A DNA stretch of 64,000 nucleotides from Rhizobium grahamii CCGE 502 (GCF_000298315.2 NZ_AEYE02000036.1:186001-250000), one strand, 5' to 3'. Numbered from the stretch's first letter, positions 54,288-62,744 are shown. Program-made: numbers and translations. The notes: a model not told the origin generated them from the letters alone.

Positions 54288-55336
54288 CCACATTGGACGA
54301 GAGCGCTCTGCCTGAGCGAGCGACAATTCAGGACAACACAAGCGAACAGCGTGGCTCGCTGGGCGCGGCTCTGCGCGCGGGCGCGGTCTTTCTGCTTCTT
54401 GGCCTGATGGTCGTGGGTTTCGCGCTCGCGGAACCCGCGTTCATCAACATCAGCAACCTGATGAGCATCCTGCAGGCGGTGTCCGTGGTTGCGATATTGG
54501 GCGCCGGCGTCACCGTCACGCTCGCCGTCGGCGGCTTCGATCTCTCGATCGGTGCCGTCGCCGCCTCAAGCGTGATGGCGGCAAGCTACGCCATGATCGT
54601 CTGGCAGCTGGATGCCTTCGCAACGGTGCCGCTGGTGCTTGCCTTCGGGGCAACCATCGGGCTCATCAATTCCCTCCTAATCGTGCGTCTGCGCGTCCCC
54701 GATCTCCTGGCGACGCTCGCGGTGATGTTTCTTCTATCCGGACTGCAGCTCATCCCGACGGCTGGCCGCTCGATTTCAGCAGGTCTCATTCTGCCTGATG
54801 GCTCGAAGGCTGCGGGCGCCTATGATCCGGCCTTCCTTCTCATCGGCCGCTACAGCTTCTCCGCCACCCTTCCTATGTCCGTCGTGTTGATGGCGCTCGT
54901 GGCCCTCGTGCTTTACGTCCTGACGGAACGGACGCGCATTGGCCGACTGCTGTTTGCGACGGGCGGCAACGAGGTGGCGACGCGGCTCGCGGGTGCCTCG
55001 CCAGCACGGCTGAAGACGCTCGCCTATGTCATCTCGGGTGCGCTTGCGTCATTGGGCGGTATCGTCATTGCCGCCCGTGTCGGCCGTGGCGACGTCTCGT
55101 CCGGCGGCTCTCTCCTCATGGATGCGGTAGCGGCCGCTCTGATCGGGTTCGCAGTACTCAATCTTCGTCGCCCCAATGTGCTCGGCACCGTGGTCGGCGC
55201 AGTATTTGTGGGCGTTTTGTTGAACGGGCTGACCATGCTCAACGCGCCCTATTACACTCAGGACTTCGTGAAGGGGGCGGTGCTGGTCGGCGCCTTGGCC
55301 CTCACCTACGGCCTCGGTCGCAACGGAGATCGCTGA
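54284..55336 (+). CDS. Sugar-class (CUT2) ABC importer permease (RbsC-like), first
   Basis: A 350-residue permease with about ten helices and the RbsC signature: GAGVTVTLAVGGFDLSIGAVAASSVMAASYAMIVW, PDLLATLAVMFLLSGLQLI, LLFATGGNEVATRLAGASPARLKTLAYVISGALASLGGIVIAARVGRGDVSSGGSLLMDAVAAALIGFAVL, and a closing VGALALTYGLGRN. The dimer forms the membrane pore for the divergently encoded binding protein. Intact; a 119-base gap follows. Confidence 0.88.
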   Translation: MTTLDESALPERATIQDNTSEQRGSLGAALRAGAVFLLLGLMVVGFALAEPAFINISNLMSILQAVSVVAILGAGVTVTLAVGGFDLSIGAVAASSVMAASYAMIVWQLDAFATVPLVLAFGATIGLINSLLIVRLRVPDLLATLAVMFLLSGLQLIPTAGRSISAGLILPDGSKAAGAYDPAFLLIGRYSFSATLPMSVVLMALVALVLYVLTERTRIGRLLFATGGNEVATRLAGASPARLKTLAYVISGALASLGGIVIAARVGRGDVSSGGSLLMDAVAAALIGFAVLNLRRPNVLGTVVGAVFVGVLLNGLTMLNAPYYTQDFVKGAVLVGALALTYGLGRNGDR

Positions 55337-55411
55337 GGCGTCATTCTTGCTTGCGGAAATTTTCCCGGCGCCCTGCGCATTTGGAAAAATGTTCCTCCTC
55401 AATAAGTTAAA

Positions 55412-55428
55412 TCTATCTATTTTATATA
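55412..55428. promoter_or_regulatory. Repeat TCTAT-N7-ATATA (candidate LysR-type operator, site B)
   Basis: AA-TCTAT-CTATTTT-ATATA-CTA ends 27 bases before the ATG of the second sugar-class binding protein. It is the same as site A (27037) over 20 of 21 positions, differing in one base of the right arm. Confidence 0.6.
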
Positions 55429-55455
55429 CTAATTGAAACGAGAGGGTCTATTTCA

Positions 55456-56466
55456 ATGAGTGAATCGACTGTATCCGGCCTGGGGCGCCGTGAAATCCTG
55501 AAGCTCGCGGCAGTCGCCGGCGCGACGTTTGCCGGCGCGGGCGTCTTTGCCTCCGCGCCTGCCACCGCCGCTGACGATGGGCTCTCGCTCAAGGGAAAGC
55601 GTGTCGCGATCAGCGCCACCGGAACGGACCACTACTTCGACCTGCAGGTCTACAACGCTCAGATCGAAGAAGTGAAGCGGCTCGGCGGTGAGCCGATTGC
55701 GGTCGACGCAGGCCGTAACGACGGCAAGCTGATTGCGCAGTTGCAGACGCTGGTGGCCCAGAAGCCGGACGCCATCGTACAGATTCTGGGTACGCTCAGC
55801 GTCATCGATCCTTGGCTCAAGAAGGCCCGCGACGCCGGCATTCCCGTACTGACTGTCGATGTCGGCTCGACCAACTCGCTCAACAACACGACCTCGGATA
55901 ACTGGGGCATCGGCAAGGACCTTGCCCTGCAGCTCGTCTCCGACATCGGCGGCGAAGGCAACATCGTGGTCTTCAACGGCTTCTATGGCGTAACGCCGTG
56001 CGCCATCCGCTATGACCAGCTGGTCAACGTCATCAAGTACTTCCCGAAGGTGAAGATCATTCAGCCGGAGTTGCGCGACGTCATCCCGAACACCGTCCAG
56101 GACGCGTTTACGCAGATTACCGCGATCCTCAACAAGTATCCGGAAAAGGGTTCGATCAAGGCCGTCTGGTCGGCCTGGGATATTCCGCAACTCGGCGCAA
56201 CGCAGGCGATTGCTGCGGCCGGCCGCAACGAGATCCGCACCTACGGCGTAGACGGCAGCCCGGAGGTTCTGCAGCTCGTTGCCGATCCGAAATCGCCAGC
56301 CGGCGCCGATGCAGCCCAGCAGCCGGCCGAGATCGGCCGTGTCGCGATCCGCAACGTCGCCAAGCTGCTGGCCGGCCAGACCCTGCCGCGGGAAACCTAT
56401 GTTCCGGCTCTCCTCGCAAACAAGGAGAATGTCGGCGAGATCACCAAGAAGCTCGGTATCGGCTGA
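55456..56466 (+). CDS. Sugar-class (CUT2) ABC importer, Tat-exported substrate-binding protein
   Basis: A 336-residue binding protein with a twin-arginine signal peptide (LGRREILKLAAVAGATFAG, residues about 9-27; cleavage near ATA-A). The mature protein has VAISATGTDHYFDLQVYNAQIEEVKRLGGEPIAVDAGRNDGKLIAQLQTLVAQKPDAIVQILGTLSVIDPWLKKARDAGIPVLTVDV, and then NNTTSDNWGIGKDLALQLVSDIGG, the Peripla_BP_4 pattern. Tat export suggests that folding or cofactor loading occurs in the cytoplasm, which is unusual for sugar-binding proteins. It leads an operon with ATPase, permease and a monooxygenase. Confidence 0.87.
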   Translation: MSESTVSGLGRREILKLAAVAGATFAGAGVFASAPATAADDGLSLKGKRVAISATGTDHYFDLQVYNAQIEEVKRLGGEPIAVDAGRNDGKLIAQLQTLVAQKPDAIVQILGTLSVIDPWLKKARDAGIPVLTVDVGSTNSLNNTTSDNWGIGKDLALQLVSDIGGEGNIVVFNGFYGVTPCAIRYDQLVNVIKYFPKVKIIQPELRDVIPNTVQDAFTQITAILNKYPEKGSIKAVWSAWDIPQLGATQAIAAAGRNEIRTYGVDGSPEVLQLVADPKSPAGADAAQQPAEIGRVAIRNVAKLLAGQTLPRETYVPALLANKENVGEITKKLGIG

Positions 56467-56524
56467 TTGCACTCTCGCGATGCGGCTGGGCCGCATCGCA
56501 TCCCCTTCTCTGAAGAGCCGCACC

Positions 56525-58066
56525 ATGACCGCAGCTGAAACCGCCGATCCCGGCAGCGACATCATTCGTTTTGACCGCATCGTAAAACGCTTCGGTGGTG
56601 CGCAGGCGCTGGCAGGCGCATCGCTCGCCGTTCGGCGCGGCACCGTTCATGGCCTCGTCGGTCAGAACGGCGCCGGCAAATCCACGCTCATCAAGATCCT
56701 TGCCGGCCTTCACAGGCCGGACGAAGGACACATCGAGGTCGAGGGCCAAGACTATGAAAGCCTGACGCCACACCTCTGCGAAGAGCTTGGGATCCATTTC
56801 ATCCATCAGGACCGCCTGCTAGTTCCGACCTTCACCGTCGGGGAAGCGCTCTTCCTCGGCCGAGAGACCCGTCTTCCCGGAACGCCGTTTCTCGATCGCC
56901 GCGCCATGCAGCGGCGAGCCGAAGAAACCCTTCTCAACTATTTCGGCCTGCGGCTGCCGAAGGATGCATTGATCGGTGAGCTTTCCACGGCCGAACGGCA
57001 GATCGTGCAGATCACCCGCGCTCTCCTCAATCAGCCGAAGGTGCTGGTCTTCGACGAACCGACGGCAGCGTTGGTCCGGCGTGAGGCTGAGACGCTCTTC
57101 CGGCTGATCCGGCGCCTGCGCGACGACGGCGTCACCATCATCTACATCTCTCATTATCTCAATGAAATCGAGGAACACTGTGACCACGTGACGGTGCTGC
57201 GCAACGGGCTCGACGTCGCCTCGCTGCCAATAGCCGAAACCTCCGCGAAAGCCATCGCCGGCCTGATGATCGAGCGGGATATCGCGGAGATGTTCCCGAA
57301 ATCGCATGTCGAGCCGGGCGCGGAGATCCTCAAGGTCGAAAACCTCTCGGCACCGAACCGCTACGATGATGTGAATTTTACGCTCCGCCGTGGCGAGGTG
57401 CTTGGCATCACCGGTCTCCTCGGATCCGGCGCTAAGGATCTGATCCGCACGCTCTTCGGACTGGAACAGGTAGCATCCGGCCGCATCGAGATGGCAGGCA
57501 AACCAGCGCGGCTGCGCAATCCGATAGAGGCCGTCGACCAGGATGTCGCATTGGTCCCGGAGGACCGGCGCGGCCATGGCGTGGGGCTCGATCTCAGCCT
57601 CTCCGAGAACATCACGTTGTCGAGCCTTGCGCGATACACCCGCTTCGGCTTTCTGAAGCGGAAGCGCGAGCGCTCGGACACCGACGATCTCATCCGGCGC
57701 CTGCAGATCAAGACGGCCGGGCGAGACGCACCCGTACGCACGCTTTCCGGCGGCAATCAGCAGAAGGTCGCGATCGCCAAGTGGCTGAGCCGGCGATCGG
57801 AGATCTACCTCCTTGATGAGCCGACCGTCGGCGTCGATATTGGCTCGAAGGTCGAGATCTACGCGCTGATCGGCGAACTTGCCGCCCGCGGTGCCGGCGT
57901 CATCGTCTTGTCCTCTGATCTGCCCGAACTCGTGGGCATCACCGATCGAATTCTTGTCTTCTTCCGCGGACGTGTCGTTCGCGAACTCGTCTCCTCCGAG
58001 ACCACAACGGATGAAGTGCTGTCGGCATCGACAGGCGCTTCGGAAGGATTGCGTCATGTCGGCTGA
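56525..58066 (+). CDS. Sugar-class (CUT2) ABC importer, double ATP-binding protein (RbsA-like), second
   Basis: A 513-residue tandem ATPase: half 1 GQNGAGKSTLIKIL (about residue 46), LSTAERQIVQITRAL (variant signature), VLVFDEPTAAL; half 2 ITGLLGSGAKDLIRTLFG (degenerate P-loop), LSGGNQQKVAIAKWL, IYLLDEPTVGVDIGSKVEI. The start is ATG 56525 by homology. The stop lies 11 bases inside the permease gene. Intact and clearly distinct from the first RbsA-like protein. Confidence 0.88.
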   Translation: MTAAETADPGSDIIRFDRIVKRFGGAQALAGASLAVRRGTVHGLVGQNGAGKSTLIKILAGLHRPDEGHIEVEGQDYESLTPHLCEELGIHFIHQDRLLVPTFTVGEALFLGRETRLPGTPFLDRRAMQRRAEETLLNYFGLRLPKDALIGELSTAERQIVQITRALLNQPKVLVFDEPTAALVRREAETLFRLIRRLRDDGVTIIYISHYLNEIEEHCDHVTVLRNGLDVASLPIAETSAKAIAGLMIERDIAEMFPKSHVEPGAEILKVENLSAPNRYDDVNFTLRRGEVLGITGLLGSGAKDLIRTLFGLEQVASGRIEMAGKPARLRNPIEAVDQDVALVPEDRRGHGVGLDLSLSENITLSSLARYTRFGFLKRKRERSDTDDLIRRLQIKTAGRDAPVRTLSGGNQQKVAIAKWLSRRSEIYLLDEPTVGVDIGSKVEIYALIGELAARGAGVIVLSSDLPELVGITDRILVFFRGRVVRELVSSETTTDEVLSASTGASEGLRHVG

Positions 58067-59163
58067 TGTTCAGTTCGGTTCCCTGCCCGCCATTGCCGGC
58101 GACGGTGCTCCGAGATCGAAAGGCAATCTCGCAGCAGCAGCACTTCGCTTCGGCTCGCTGCTCGCCTTTGCCTTCATTCTCGTCATCTTCTCGCTAACGG
58201 CGCCTTACTTCTTCACCATCGGCAATATCGGCAATGTCCTCGGCCAATCGGCCATCGCCGGCGTCCTTGCCATCGGCCTGACGATCGTGCTGATCGCCGG
58301 TGGCTCGAATGTGGTGACCGGCGGCATCGACCTGTCCCTTGCGGCCAATATGGGTCTGAGCGCTGCGGTCTATGCCTCGCTGATTCAGCTCGGCTACGGC
58401 GATGCAACTGCTGCTGCCGGAGCGATCATCACCGGCCTTGCCATCGGGGCCGTCAACGCGGTGGCGGTCGTGCTTGCCGGCATCGTGCCGCTCCTGGCGA
58501 CGCTTGCGGTGATGAACGTCATCGCCGGTCTGGAGCTGGTCCTGACGCAAAATACTGTTGTGCCGGCGTCGACAGACGTGCTGACAGCAATCTCGACATC
58601 GGACAGCTTCGGCATCCCTGTCCTCGCCTACATCCTGATCGGCTTTACGGCCGTTGTTGCGGCTATCGTCCAGTACACGCCGATCGGCTTGCGGCTTTAT
58701 GCGGTCGGTGAGTTTCCAGATGCCGCCCGCGCCGCCGGCCTTCCCCTCGAGCGACTGGTCGCCGGTGCATTCATCGCCAGCGGCCTCTGCGGCGGCCTCG
58801 CCGGCATCCTCTCCGTCTCCTACCTCAGCGGCAGCACGACGGGTTCCGGCGAAATGCTCCTGCGGCACCATCGCAGCAATCGCCGGGATCATCTTGACGT
58901 CAACGGTGACGGTCTACATTCCCTCCTCAGGCAACGCCTTCCTGCTCAACGCAATCGGCGCCACCTTCATCGGCACGACCTTCTCGCCGCTCGGCCGCCC
59001 GAATGTCGCCGGCACCGTGCTCGGCGTTCTGCTGCTCAGCGTCGTCGCCAATGGTCTGCTTCTGACCGGCCTGAATTTCTACTGGCAGCAGGTCGGCACC
59101 GGCAGCCTCATCTTCTTAGTGCTGGCCTTCAGCTTCATCAACAGGAAAGCGGTCGGTACCTGA
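58056..59163 (+). pseudogene. Sugar-class (CUT2) ABC importer permease (RbsC-like), second, with one frameshift
   Basis: Starting MSADVQFGSLPAI, the frame encodes eight or so helices with ITIVLIAGGSNVVTGGIDLSLAANMGL-type RbsC signature (read TIVLIAGGSNVVTGGID) and APYFFTIGNIGNVLGQSAIAG. At 58863 an extra C breaks the frame after SGEMLL. The proper continuation (GTIAAIAGIILTSTVTVY..., NAIGATFIGTTFSPLGRPNVAGTVLGVLLLSVVANGLLLTGLNFYWQQ) lies in another frame and ends at 59163. The uninterrupted frame instead runs out of homology and would overlap the next gene. Either the permease is dead, or this is an assembly error. The other operon members are intact. Confidence 0.75.
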
Positions 59164-59197
59164 GCCGACGCAACCCGGACAATGCAGGAACTATGAC

Positions 59198-60589
59198 ATG
59201 AGCCGAGAAATCAGGCTGAACGCCTTCGACATGAACTGCGTCGGACACCAGTCGCCCGGTCTCTGGCGCCACCCGCGCGACAAATCGTGGACCTACAAGG
59301 ATCTCGACTACTGGGTGCACCTCGCCAAGACTCTTGAGCGCGGCAAGTTCGACGGGCTCTTCATCGCCGATGTTTTGGGTGTCTACGACGTGCTGAACGG
59401 CAATGTCGATGCAGCGCTTCGCCATTCGGCTCAGGTACCAGTTAACGACCCGCTGCAACTCATTCCAACCATGGCCTATGAGACCGAACACCTCGGCTTC
59501 GGTCTGACCGCTTCGCTCTCCTTCGAGCACCCTTATACCTTCGCCCGCAGGATCTCGACGCTCGACCACCTGACCAAGGGGCGGGTGGGCTGGAACATCG
59601 TCACCTCTTACCTCAACAGCGGTGCACTCAACATTGGCCAATCTGCTCAAACCAATCATGATGATCGCTACGAGCTCGCGGAAGAATACCTTGAGGTGTG
59701 CTACAAGCTTTGGGAAGGCAGCTGGGAGGATGACGCCGTCGTGAGGGACCGTGAGAAAGGAATCTTTACGGACCCACGAAAAGTCCACCCTATCCGGCAT
59801 TCTGGCAAATATTTCACGGTTCCTGGGATTCACCTGAGTGAACCGTCTCCGCAGCGCACGCCGGTCCTTTACCAAGCAGGCGCCTCCAGCCGTGGCAAAG
59901 ACTTCGCCGGCGCGCATGCCGAGTGCATTTTCGTTGCTGCACCGTCGAAAGCCGTGCTCAAACGCTATGTCGCCAATGTCAGGCAAGCCGCCGCGCTTGC
60001 CGGCCGAAACCCGCGGGAAATTCTCGCCTTCAATCTGCAGACCGTCGTCCTCGGTCAAACAGATGCCGAAGCACAGCGCAAGTTCAACGAATACCGTCAG
60101 TACGCATCCTTCGAAGGCGCGTTGACCTTGATCTCCGGCTGGACCGGCATCGACTTCGGCCAGTTTGGCCCTGACGAGGTGCTGCGTCATCGCTATACCA
60201 ATGCTGTACAGTCTGCCGTGGAAACATTCACGACGATCGACCCCGACAAGGAATGGACCGTGCGGGAGATGGCGGACTGGGTCGGCATCGGCGGCTTTGG
60301 GCCAGTTTTTGTTGGATCCCCATCGACAGTCGCGGACCTGATGCAGGAATGGGCCGAAGAAACCGACGTCGATGGCTTTAACCTCGCATATGCGGTGACG
60401 CCGGACAGCTTTGAAGACGCCGTCGAGCTTCTTGTTCCCGAACTGCAGAAGCGCGGCGTCTACAAGACTGAGTATCGAGCGGGAACGCTTCGTGAAAAAC
60501 TCGGAGGCCAGGGGCCGCGCCTGAAGGCACCGCATCCCGGCTCTGCATTCCGTCATCTGATGTCCTCGTCAGCGAAGCTTGCGGTGTAG
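59198..60589 (+). CDS. NtaA/DmoA-family FMNH2-dependent monooxygenase
   Basis: A 463-residue luciferase-like monooxygenase: IRLNAFDMNCVGHQSPGLWRHPRDKSWTYKDLDYWVHLAKTLERGKFDGLFIADVLGVYDVL, then GFGLTASLSFEHPYTFARRISTLDHLTKGRVGWNIVTSYLNSGALNIGQ (FMN-phosphate region), VLYQAGASSRGKDFAGAHAECIFVAAPSKAVLKRYVANVR and the C-terminal GVYKTEYRAGTLREKLGGQGPRL. This pattern is that of the NtaA/DmoA subgroup (aminopolycarboxylate and dimethyl sulfide monooxygenases). It is the last gene of the CUT2 operon, so it likely oxidises the imported compound. No flavin reductase lies nearby. Confidence 0.85.
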   Translation: MSREIRLNAFDMNCVGHQSPGLWRHPRDKSWTYKDLDYWVHLAKTLERGKFDGLFIADVLGVYDVLNGNVDAALRHSAQVPVNDPLQLIPTMAYETEHLGFGLTASLSFEHPYTFARRISTLDHLTKGRVGWNIVTSYLNSGALNIGQSAQTNHDDRYELAEEYLEVCYKLWEGSWEDDAVVRDREKGIFTDPRKVHPIRHSGKYFTVPGIHLSEPSPQRTPVLYQAGASSRGKDFAGAHAECIFVAAPSKAVLKRYVANVRQAAALAGRNPREILAFNLQTVVLGQTDAEAQRKFNEYRQYASFEGALTLISGWTGIDFGQFGPDEVLRHRYTNAVQSAVETFTTIDPDKEWTVREMADWVGIGGFGPVFVGSPSTVADLMQEWAEETDVDGFNLAYAVTPDSFEDAVELLVPELQKRGVYKTEYRAGTLREKLGGQGPRLKAPHPGSAFRHLMSSSAKLAV

Positions 60590-60599
60590 GTGTACTTCC

Positions 60600-61266
60600 C
60601 TTCGAGATCGGACCGGGACGTGTGACTCTGGTGGCAATGCCAGCCTGGCGCACAGCCCCGCGGCGAGCCGCCGGCGGGGCCAGGGGCGTGCTGCGACACC
60701 GCCAGCTCGTTCCAAGCATCGAGGGCGACGATCGCCGCTAGCACCGGCGGCAACTCCTGCGCCTGCCCCACGACGTCGCGCCATTCGTCGAGCCGCGCAT
60801 CCTCGTCCCAGTCGAGATCGTACACCAGCGCCTTGTTGTTAGCGTCGCGGCCGCTAGCGGCACGACTGCTTGCCTCCTGGCTAGGACGCTTGGCGTCCTC
60901 GATGGCGACCGCCGAGCGCGCCAATACCGCATCAACGGCGGCGAAGACACTCACGTCACCCTCTTCGCCACTCTCCCCCTCCCCTCCCCCGCGTGGTTCG
61001 CGAGCAATCGCATCTCTGTCGCTCGCGCTGTCGTCATCGTATGATGGTCCGGGCCACACCCAGGCCCGCAGGAGGGTGCGGAGACCGTCGGGACTGGTGG
61101 CCCAGGCCTGAGGCTGGCTGGCGATGCGCCGGCGGCTGCGCAGCACATCGCGGGCGATGGTCAGTTGATGTGTCGGGGCGCGGACGTCCTGGCCGGCGTC
61201 GTGGAGGACGAGGTCTTCGAGACGCACAAGCTCACCGTCGAGCCACAGCGAGGCGACGCGCCACAT
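60600..61266 (-). pseudogene. RHE_PE00001-family (DUF1612) protein fragment
   Basis: The minus strand shows WRVASLWLDGELVRLEDLVLHDAGQDVRAPTHQLTIARDVLRSRRRIASQPQAW and later VYDLDWDEDARLDEWRDVVGQAQELPPVLAAIVALDAWNELAVSQHAP, both diagnostic of this rhizobial family. The family's normal N-terminus (about 45 residues), the C-terminal HTH and much of the end are missing. A frameshift near 60670 splits the last part. Full-length members have about 370-400 residues and lie on plasmids. This is a relic that supports a plasmid or island location. Confidence 0.7.
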
Positions 61267-61267
61267 C

Positions 61268-61420
61268 GCCGAAACGCGTCAATACCTTCAGGACTTCGCC
61301 GCAACGATCCCCGTCACGAAGACGGTAATGGAATTCTACGAGAAGATGCTGTGCCTGTATCCGAACCGGGTCAATCCCGGCTCGCTCTGGGCGGCAGCGA
61401 AGGCTGTCAAGCCGTCGTAA
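61268..61420 (+). pseudogene. C-terminal fragment of an MBL-fold metallohydrolase-like protein
   Basis: The frame reads AETRQYLQDFAATIPVTKTVMEFYEKMLCLYPNRVNPGSLWAAAKAVKPS and stops at 61420. The ending LYPNRVNPGSLW(x)AAKAVKP is typical of a group of metallo-beta-lactamase-fold hydrolases. Only about 50 residues are present; the metal-binding domain is missing. Confidence 0.45.
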
Positions 61421-61897
61421 GAATGAACGAACTTGTCTCGGGTCAACGCTCGGCGTCCTGCGATGGGACGCCGAGCCTGACTTCGGTGCCCGACACACAT
61501 GCTGCCTAATGATAGTATTTGTCGAGTTCGTGCCTCACGCTCCTGGTCACCATTTCCTGCAGCATCTTGAAGCAGAATAGGTCGAGCGGAAGGGGCAACA
61601 AAGATAGAGAGGTCATCGTCGCGCCAATGCCGTATCGACCGATTTCGAACGAGTCCTTGTACGTTGATTTCGGCGCCAATCCATTTCCGCGCTGCGCCCG
61701 TGCTCTTACAACAGTCGTCGCCAACGAGGGATAGTGCCTCTGTTGATGTTGCGCGATCGAGATCTTGAGCGCCGCATTGCCGCGCGCGAGCTTGAACGAC
61801 TACCATCGGGCCAACGAACGAAAAGGTCGGCCGAGCTCTTCGAAGGACCACTACTCTGCAGCAACAGCGTTATATCGGAGCGGCAACCCGAGACGCC
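61421..61897. other. Gap without a recognisable gene
   Basis: A minus-strand frame (61506-61724, ending MVTRSVRHELDKYYH) looks like the end of a protein but I recognise nothing. The stretch is bounded by gene fragments on both sides and is probably decayed. Confidence 0.4.
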
Positions 61898-62060
61898 TTA
61901 GACATTGACCAGGGCTTCAACAAGACCCTCGATCAGTATTTCGCCGTGATAAGGTGTAGGCGTGATGCGCAGCCGTTCTGTTCCGCGAGAAACGGTCGGA
62001 TAGTTGATCGGCTGGACATAGATACCGTGATCTGCAAGCAGCAGATCGCTTGCACGTTGC
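61898..62060 (-). pseudogene. C-terminal fragment of 5-aminolevulinate synthase (HemA)
   Basis: The minus strand ends with [48 protein letters not shown], the unmistakable C-terminus of ALA synthase ([25 protein letters not shown] in active enzymes). Only about 50 residues remain and the PLP lysine region is absent. Upstream the match ends at about 62060, next to a toxin gene. A relic of a recombination event. Confidence 0.8.
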
Positions 62061-62147
62061 TTCAGCGATCCGGACGAAGCGTTTTTCTGACCCAGGTTGA
62101 AGGTCTTGAAGGTGTACGAACTTTTGGCCCCACGGGACGAACCGATT

Positions 62148-62439
62148 TCAACTCGTTGCGAGAGTCTCTGGCCATTCCTGCGCGCCATGTAGGGCGCAAA
62201 ATTCGAACTGTGGTTTCCGTAACGGCGTATGCGGCGATGTAAGGCGTACCGTAAATGACGAGTTCGCGTGTACCGGCAATTCTGCCCACACGGCCGCTAG
62301 CAGGAAAATCCAGCAAGCGACGTGATGCTGCAACTAGCCGCTCGTCGATTAAAACGGCGGCGGCAGGATTATCGGCCTCAATGTAAGTGAAGATGGCGTC
62401 GCGATCCGATAACGCAAACGCAGACCAAGTGAGCTTCAC
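62148..62439 (-). pseudogene. ParE/RelE-type toxin with a frameshift near its C-terminus
   Basis: The first 78 residues are a normal ParE-type toxin: [82 protein letters not shown]. The family ends ...RILRALHGAQ.WP; here that end ([15 protein letters not shown]) lies in another frame, because a base is missing near 62205. The continuous frame runs on to 62062 with unrelated residues. The toxin core is present, but the last strand is altered, so activity may be lost or changed. The start overlaps the antitoxin stop (ATGA). Confidence 0.75.
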
Positions 62440-62744
62440 GGCTTGATCGCACCAGCTTTAAGCCGGGCCGCCGCTCGACGCTCGGCGAAATGCGCCTCAA
62501 CCTCGTTATCGGGTATATCCACCCGAGTATCGTTGAGCGCTTCAAGCACTTTGGTGCGAAACCAAGCGTCATGCGCTTCGCTGCCCGAGAGGAGTTCTAG
62601 AGGGAGCGCTCCCTCGTTAGCAGTCCGGGTAAGTAAGATTCGAACTGCGTCAGATACTGTTAGGCCCATGCTTTCGAGAACAGCGGAAGCACGATCCCGA
62701 ACTTCGGCATCTATACGGGTTTGCACAAGCGCATTTGCAGCCAT
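62436..62744 (-). CDS. RelB/DinJ-family antitoxin
   Basis: A 102-residue antitoxin: residues 5-45 (NALVQTRIDAEVRDRASAVLESMGLTVSDAVRILLTRTANEG) form the RelB/DinJ ribbon-helix-helix, and the charged tail wraps the toxin. The start is the second ATG (62744), because GGAG lies six bases before it; the first ATG (62750) directly abuts the GGAG. It is intact, although its partner toxin carries a frameshift. It should repress its own promoter. Confidence 0.85.
   Translation of the reverse strand: MAANALVQTRIDAEVRDRASAVLESMGLTVSDAVRILLTRTANEGALPLELLSGSEAHDAWFRTKVLEALNDTRVDIPDNEVEAHFAERRAAARLKAGAIKP

Noticed and set aside
56819-58057. Long minus-strand frame opposite the second RbsA-like gene
   Set aside because: An antisense shadow of a well-supported ATPase gene; no family match.
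59138-60556. Long minus-strand frame opposite the NtaA/DmoA-like gene
   Set aside because: An antisense shadow caused by codon bias; the plus-strand protein has full family homology.
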